Positions 5,909 to 8,552 of a DNA stretch of 8,552 bases are shown in pieces (position 1 is the stretch's first letter; every line of letters starts with the position of its first letter). Source of the stretch: an uncultured Christensenella sp. (GTDB lineage: Bacteria > Bacillota > Clostridia > Christensenellales > UBA1242); NCBI GenBank assembly GCA_905207515.1, contig CAJLLK010000040.1, forward strand, positions 1 to 8,552, written 5' to 3'. The notes below the pieces were generated by a model, which made no database searches, was not told the DNA's origin, and saw only the letters and a list, made by a program, of their open reading frames with translations. A program made the position numbers and the translations under genes.

Positions 5909-7093
5909 ATGGAAGTTAAAATTGTTGCATCGACAAAACTCGACTATGTTGCACCGAAAAAAGAATTTGACCAACTTGGCGGTTTGACTGCTGGAGTGTG
6001 TTATCTGCCTGACACAACCGAAAAGCTTTTCAGCGAGCCACAAGAAAAAACCGACAAAAGAATTGGCATGACAAAAGGCAGCGGACATCACAGCCCTTAT
6101 GACCACGCTGTATTTACGCTGGAACTGGTCGGCATTCCAAAAATTGTCGCCATGACGCTGAATAACGAAAAAATGTATACAACAAGTGAAAAATCAGCGC
6201 GTTACAAGGTCATGAACGATGTTCCAGAAGACCAAAAAAAGCTCTACAACAAGTGGTTGGAAATTTTTAGCGAAGAAATTTCAAAAAAATATCAAGCCAC
6301 CTATCCAGAGTTTTTTACCAACATAAAAATAACCAAATTGGCGCAAGAAAACGCTCGTTATTTGACTTCGATTTTCACGCCAACCACGATGGAATATACA
6401 ATTTCTTATCGTCAATTCAACGTGCTTTATTCTTTAATCAAAAAAGAAATTGACCGCATTGAAAAAGAAGAAACTTCTGCGTTTTACAAACAATATTCGA
6501 AGGCGCTTCAAGAACTTGCCACCGCATTTGAAAGTGTGCCATATCTTGACAAAGACCTTTTTGACCAAAAGAACAGAAGTCTTTCTTTGATTGACCACAG
6601 TCGCCGCCCAATAATCAAACAATATGGCGATGTTTATCAAATTGCATACCTTGGTTCGTTTGCCCAACTTGCACAGGCTCAAAGACACCGAACGATAAGT
6701 TACAAGCTGAGATTTTTGCCAGAAAACAAATTTTATGTTCCACCAATTTTGAAAAGCGACCCGTCTTTGGTGCTGGAATGGAACGAAGATTGCCAAAAGT
6801 TGGCTGAAAGCTATCCACAAGGCTTGATGGCAGAAATCATCGAACAAGGAACGCTGGAAAATCTCGTTTTGAAAGCAAAAGAAAGAAAATGCACCTTTGC
6901 CCAACTTGAAATAGACAATCAAACGACTGCCAGCCTGCTTGAAATTTATGACGAACTGGAAAAAGCTCAACACCCAAGCGCTGAAGAGCTGAAAAAATAT
7001 GCCAAAAAATCATCTCGTTGCACTTTTGGAGATTACAAATGCATCTCGCCTTGCAATTTCAAAGAAGGTGTTTTGGGAGAAAGAGAAATTTAA
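5909..7093 (+). CDS. thyX: Double-length ThyX-family (flavin-dependent thymidylate synthase) protein
   Basis: ThyX makes dTMP from dUMP using FAD, NADPH and methylenetetrahydrofolate. A typical ThyX is about 200-270 residues; this one has 394 and reads as two ThyX-like halves. Half 1 has GHHSPYDHAVFTLEL (59-73, like GHxSPxEH) and SEKSARY (93-99), matching the end of the signature RHRxxSxNxxSxRY, then ENARY (147-151) and TMEYTISYRQF (160-170), resembling the E-AR and Asn-Ala-Arg blocks. At the RHR position it has Asn-Glu-Lys (86-88). Half 2 has GSFAQLAQAQRHRTIS (249-264) with RHR at 259-261 but no SxRY afterwards, then KERKCTFAQLEID (324-336), resembling the family's AQxEI helix. The C-terminus carries Cys371, Cys378 and Cys382. 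AAGGAG lies 6 nt before the ATG. A weak promoter-like pair (TTGATT at 5850 and TACGGT at 5873) sits in the 55-nt gap. Family membership is fairly secure; catalytic activity is not shown. Confidence 0.85.
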   Translation: MEVKIVASTKLDYVAPKKEFDQLGGLTAGVCYLPDTTEKLFSEPQEKTDKRIGMTKGSGHHSPYDHAVFTLELVGIPKIVAMTLNNEKMYTTSEKSARYKVMNDVPEDQKKLYNKWLEIFSEEISKKYQATYPEFFTNIKITKLAQENARYLTSIFTPTTMEYTISYRQFNVLYSLIKKEIDRIEKEETSAFYKQYSKALQELATAFESVPYLDKDLFDQKNRSLSLIDHSRRPIIKQYGDVYQIAYLGSFAQLAQAQRHRTISYKLRFLPENKFYVPPILKSDPSLVLEWNEDCQKLAESYPQGLMAEIIEQGTLENLVLKAKERKCTFAQLEIDNQTTASLLEIYDELEKAQHPSAEELKKYAKKSSRCTFGDYKCISPCNFKEGVLGEREI

Positions 7094-7095
7094 AC

Positions 7096-7126
7096 AAAAA
7101 ACTCTGCCGATTTGACAGAGTTTTTT
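7096..7126. terminator. Bidirectional terminator between thyX and the SHOCT gene
   Basis: ACTCTG (7101-7106) pairs with CAGAGT (7116-7121) around a 9-nt loop, flanked by A-run and T-run arms (7096-7101 and 7121-7126), so each strand ends in a T-run. It is 2 nt past the thyX stop and 4 nt before the stop of the convergent gene. The plus-strand T-run continues into that stop codon. Confidence 0.88.
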
Positions 7127-7130
7127 ATTT

Positions 7131-7664
7131 TTACAACAACTCAAACAACTTTTTCTTATATTCTTCTTCAGTAATAACGCCGTCGTCACGCATTTTTTTG
7201 AGTTCTTCAATTTTTTGTTTTTTTGCTTCATAAGCTTCTGACTGTTGTTTTTCAAATGCCGCCTGCTCTTTTTCTTCGTGTCGCAGTTCGCTTTTTGAAT
7301 TTATGATGATGATGTCTGGAATTAACATTTCAATGAGAAGCAACAGCCAAGAAATCCATCCGCCACAGAAAACAACAATGATAACGCCTATGAAGTATGG
7401 AGTTTGGCTGGAACGGAAAAATTTGCCTTTTTTTCTAATTGAATAGAGCAAAAGCGAACTTCCAACCACACCAACAACAAATGAAAACACTGTGTAAAAA
7501 ATGTTGTATGACATGCTGACAACAAAATAATATTCTTGATAATCAGGCAGCAAATCTTCATTGACCAACATCAAAATTGAAAGCACCAAGCTGATGGTCG
7601 TTTGAATAAGATTTATGATTGCCGCCGACATGATGAGATATCTTTTAGATTTGTTCATATACAT
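7131..7664 (-). CDS. Small membrane protein with C-terminal SHOCT domain
   Basis: The 177-residue product has three clear membrane segments (about 9-34, 52-76 and 89-118), a charged helical stretch rich in Glu, Lys and Gln (125-150, probably coiled coil), and a C-terminal SHOCT domain (150-177): KIEELKKMRDDGVITEEEY followed by KKKLFELL. SHOCT is a short helical module found at the ends of many unrelated bacterial proteins and thought to mediate oligomerisation or regulation; it does not define a function, and I recognise none for the membrane part. I chose the start at 7664 because GGGAGAG lies 7 nt upstream of that ATG; a longer frame from 7700 would begin upstream of the predicted start of transcription, and an ATG at 7658 is also possible. 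It converges on thyX with a shared terminator and diverges from the SDR gene. Confidence 0.85.
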   Translation of the reverse strand: MYMNKSKRYLIMSAAIINLIQTTISLVLSILMLVNEDLLPDYQEYYFVVSMSYNIFYTVFSFVVGVVGSSLLLYSIRKKGKFFRSSQTPYFIGVIIVVFCGGWISWLLLLIEMLIPDIIIINSKSELRHEEKEQAAFEKQQSEAYEAKKQKIEELKKMRDDGVITEEEYKKKLFELL

Positions 7665-7690
7665 AAAAAAGCTCTCCCTATTTGAATAGT

Positions 7691-7719
7691 ATGTTATCAT
7701 TTACCAAAAATATTGTCAA
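7691..7719 (-). promoter_or_regulatory. Promoter of the SHOCT membrane protein gene
   Basis: On the minus strand a perfect TTGACA (7719-7714) and TAACAT (7696-7691) are 17 nt apart. The start near 7684 gives a leader of about 20 nt holding the GGGAGAG site, which excludes the ATG at 7700 as the start codon. Confidence 0.7.
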
Positions 7720-7725
7720 ATTATT

Positions 7726-7753
7726 TTGAAAAAAAACGTTTTTGTAATAAAAT
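7726..7753 (+). promoter_or_regulatory. Promoter of the SDR gene, back to back with the SHOCT promoter
   Basis: TTGAAA (7726-7731) and TAAAAT (7748-7753) are 16 nt apart, each 5 of 6 to consensus. The predicted start near 7760 leaves only about 12 nt before the ATG, filled by the AGGGAG ribosome site (7761-7766). A 12-bp palindrome AAAAACGTTTTT (7732-7743) fills most of the spacer. The two divergent -35 boxes are 6 bp apart. Confidence 0.55.
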
Positions 7754-7772
7754 GTTTTTCAGGGAGAATTTT

Positions 7773-8552
7773 ATGAGAATTGAAAAAAGGATAATCGTCA
7801 TCACTGGTGCTTCAAGCGGACTTGGCAAAGGTTTGAAAGAAATTTTCGAGAAGAAAGGCGATGTTGTGGTTGACGTTTCGCTTTCTGGAAGAGACTATCA
7901 GTGCGACGTGAGCGACTATAAAAAGTTGAGAGCCGTTTTTGAAGATATCTACAAAAATTATGGCGAAATTGACATGCTGATAACCTGCGCTGGCTATGGT
8001 GTGAGTGGAGCGGTCGAGCTTTTGAAAGAAGAGGCTTCAAAAAAGCAATTTGACGTCAACTTTTTTGGAACAGCCAACGCCTGCAAGTATGCCATTCCAA
8101 TGATGAAACGAAAAGGAAAAATCATCGTTATCGCATCCGCTACAGCCATTTTTCCATTGCCATTCAAAGCCTATTATTGTGCCAGCAAAGCAGCGGTTGA
8201 CAGTTTTGCACAAAGTCTGAGAATGGAACTTTCACAAACAAAAATTCAAGTCACTTCAATTTGCCCTGGCGATGTAAAAACAAAATTCACCGAAAATAGA
8301 GACAAAAATTATGAGACAAACGAGCGCTATGGCAAATCGGTCGAGCTTTCCACAAAGCCAACCGAAAAAACTGAAAACCGCAGAATGTCACCTGAATACG
8401 CTGTCAAAAAAATGTATAAAATCTGCGAAAAAAAGAAGTTGAAGCCAAGATATATTGTCGGAAAAGAATATAAATTTTTCAATTTTTGCAAAAAAATATT
8501 CACATTAAATTTTATTGATAAAATTGTGACAAAAATGTTTTATAAAAAAGAA
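7773..8552 (+). CDS. Short-chain dehydrogenase/reductase (SDR), 3' end cut by window
   Basis: From the ATG at 7773 (AGGGAG 6 nt upstream) 260 codons run to the window end without a stop. The classical SDR Rossmann fold is complete: ITGASSGLG (10-18, dinucleotide-binding TGxxxGxG), the acidic CDV (44-46, adenine contact), TCAGYG (71-76, a Cys form of NNAG), catalytic Asn96 (DVNFFG), Ser122 (IASATA), Tyr135 and Lys139 (YCASK), and CPGDVKT (164-170). The C-terminal stretch (about 226-260: RYIVGKEYKFF, then helices with Phe, Lys and Ile) resembles the membrane-touching tail of SDRs acting on lipids or sterols. Given the usual length of about 260-280 residues, few residues are probably missing. 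It oxidises or reduces an alcohol or carbonyl using NAD(P)(H); the substrate is not deducible. Nothing adjacent indicates a pathway. Confidence 0.9.
   Translation, partial: MRIEKRIIVITGASSGLGKGLKEIFEKKGDVVVDVSLSGRDYQCDVSDYKKLRAVFEDIYKNYGEIDMLITCAGYGVSGAVELLKEEASKKQFDVNFFGTANACKYAIPMMKRKGKIIVIASATAIFPLPFKAYYCASKAAVDSFAQSLRMELSQTKIQVTSICPGDVKTKFTENRDKNYETNERYGKSVELSTKPTEKTENRRMSPEYAVKKMYKICEKKKLKPRYIVGKEYKFFNFCKKIFTLNFIDKIVTKMFYKKE

Noticed and set aside
6434..6973. Minus-strand frame of 179 codons inside thyX
   Set aside because: It lies wholly inside a well-supported gene on the other strand, and its Phe/Val-rich translation looks like a shadow.
7801..8040. Minus-strand frame opposite the SDR gene
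   Set aside because: The plus strand here encodes the glycine-rich nucleotide-binding motif and NNAG-like motif of an SDR; the antisense frame has no features.

Overview
The window is AT-rich bacterial DNA with short intergenic gaps, strong purine-rich ribosome binding sites and good sigma-A type promoters. Together with the rpsB-tsf pair, RlmH, CPBP proteases, a SHOCT-domain membrane protein and a ThyX-type thymidylate synthase, this suggests a member of the Bacillota, probably Clostridia-like. That placement is an inference from style and gene content. TGA is used as a stop (tadA, the CPBP gene at 4268), so the ordinary bacterial code applies.

Layout. Positions 1-626 (minus strand) hold the N-terminal 208 codons of an endonuclease/exonuclease/phosphatase-fold hydrolase whose C-terminus lies outside the window; it is visibly more AT-rich than the rest. 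At 627-798 are its promoter and the strong terminator of the translation operon. At 799-2372 (minus) lie tsf and rpsB in the order rpsB-tsf, preceded by a good promoter and a leader of about 180 nt with a clear hairpin. At 2628-5305 (minus) is a second operon: two CPBP intramembrane proteases followed by rlmH, which overlaps the upstream gene by ATGA. Its terminator is interlocked with the rpsB promoter. A divergent promoter pair at 5335-5400 separates this operon from a rightward pair, tadA and a double-length thyX (5407-7093), which end in a bidirectional terminator facing a leftward SHOCT membrane protein (7131-7664). A second divergent promoter pair (7691-7753) separates that gene from a rightward short-chain dehydrogenase that runs off the window.

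How the genes work together. Most of the window is housekeeping: ribosome assembly and elongation (S2, EF-Ts), 23S rRNA modification (RlmH), tRNA wobble editing (TadA) and dTMP synthesis (ThyX). Accessory genes are the CPBP pair, the SHOCT protein, the SDR and the EEP hydrolase. I see no CRISPR array, tRNA, rRNA, insertion sequence or phage module. The most unusual items are the tandem ThyX with its signature split between two halves, a probably leaderless tadA, the terminator-promoter overlap before rpsB and its structured leader, and the compositionally foreign EEP gene. None of these amounts to a clearly new multi-gene system.
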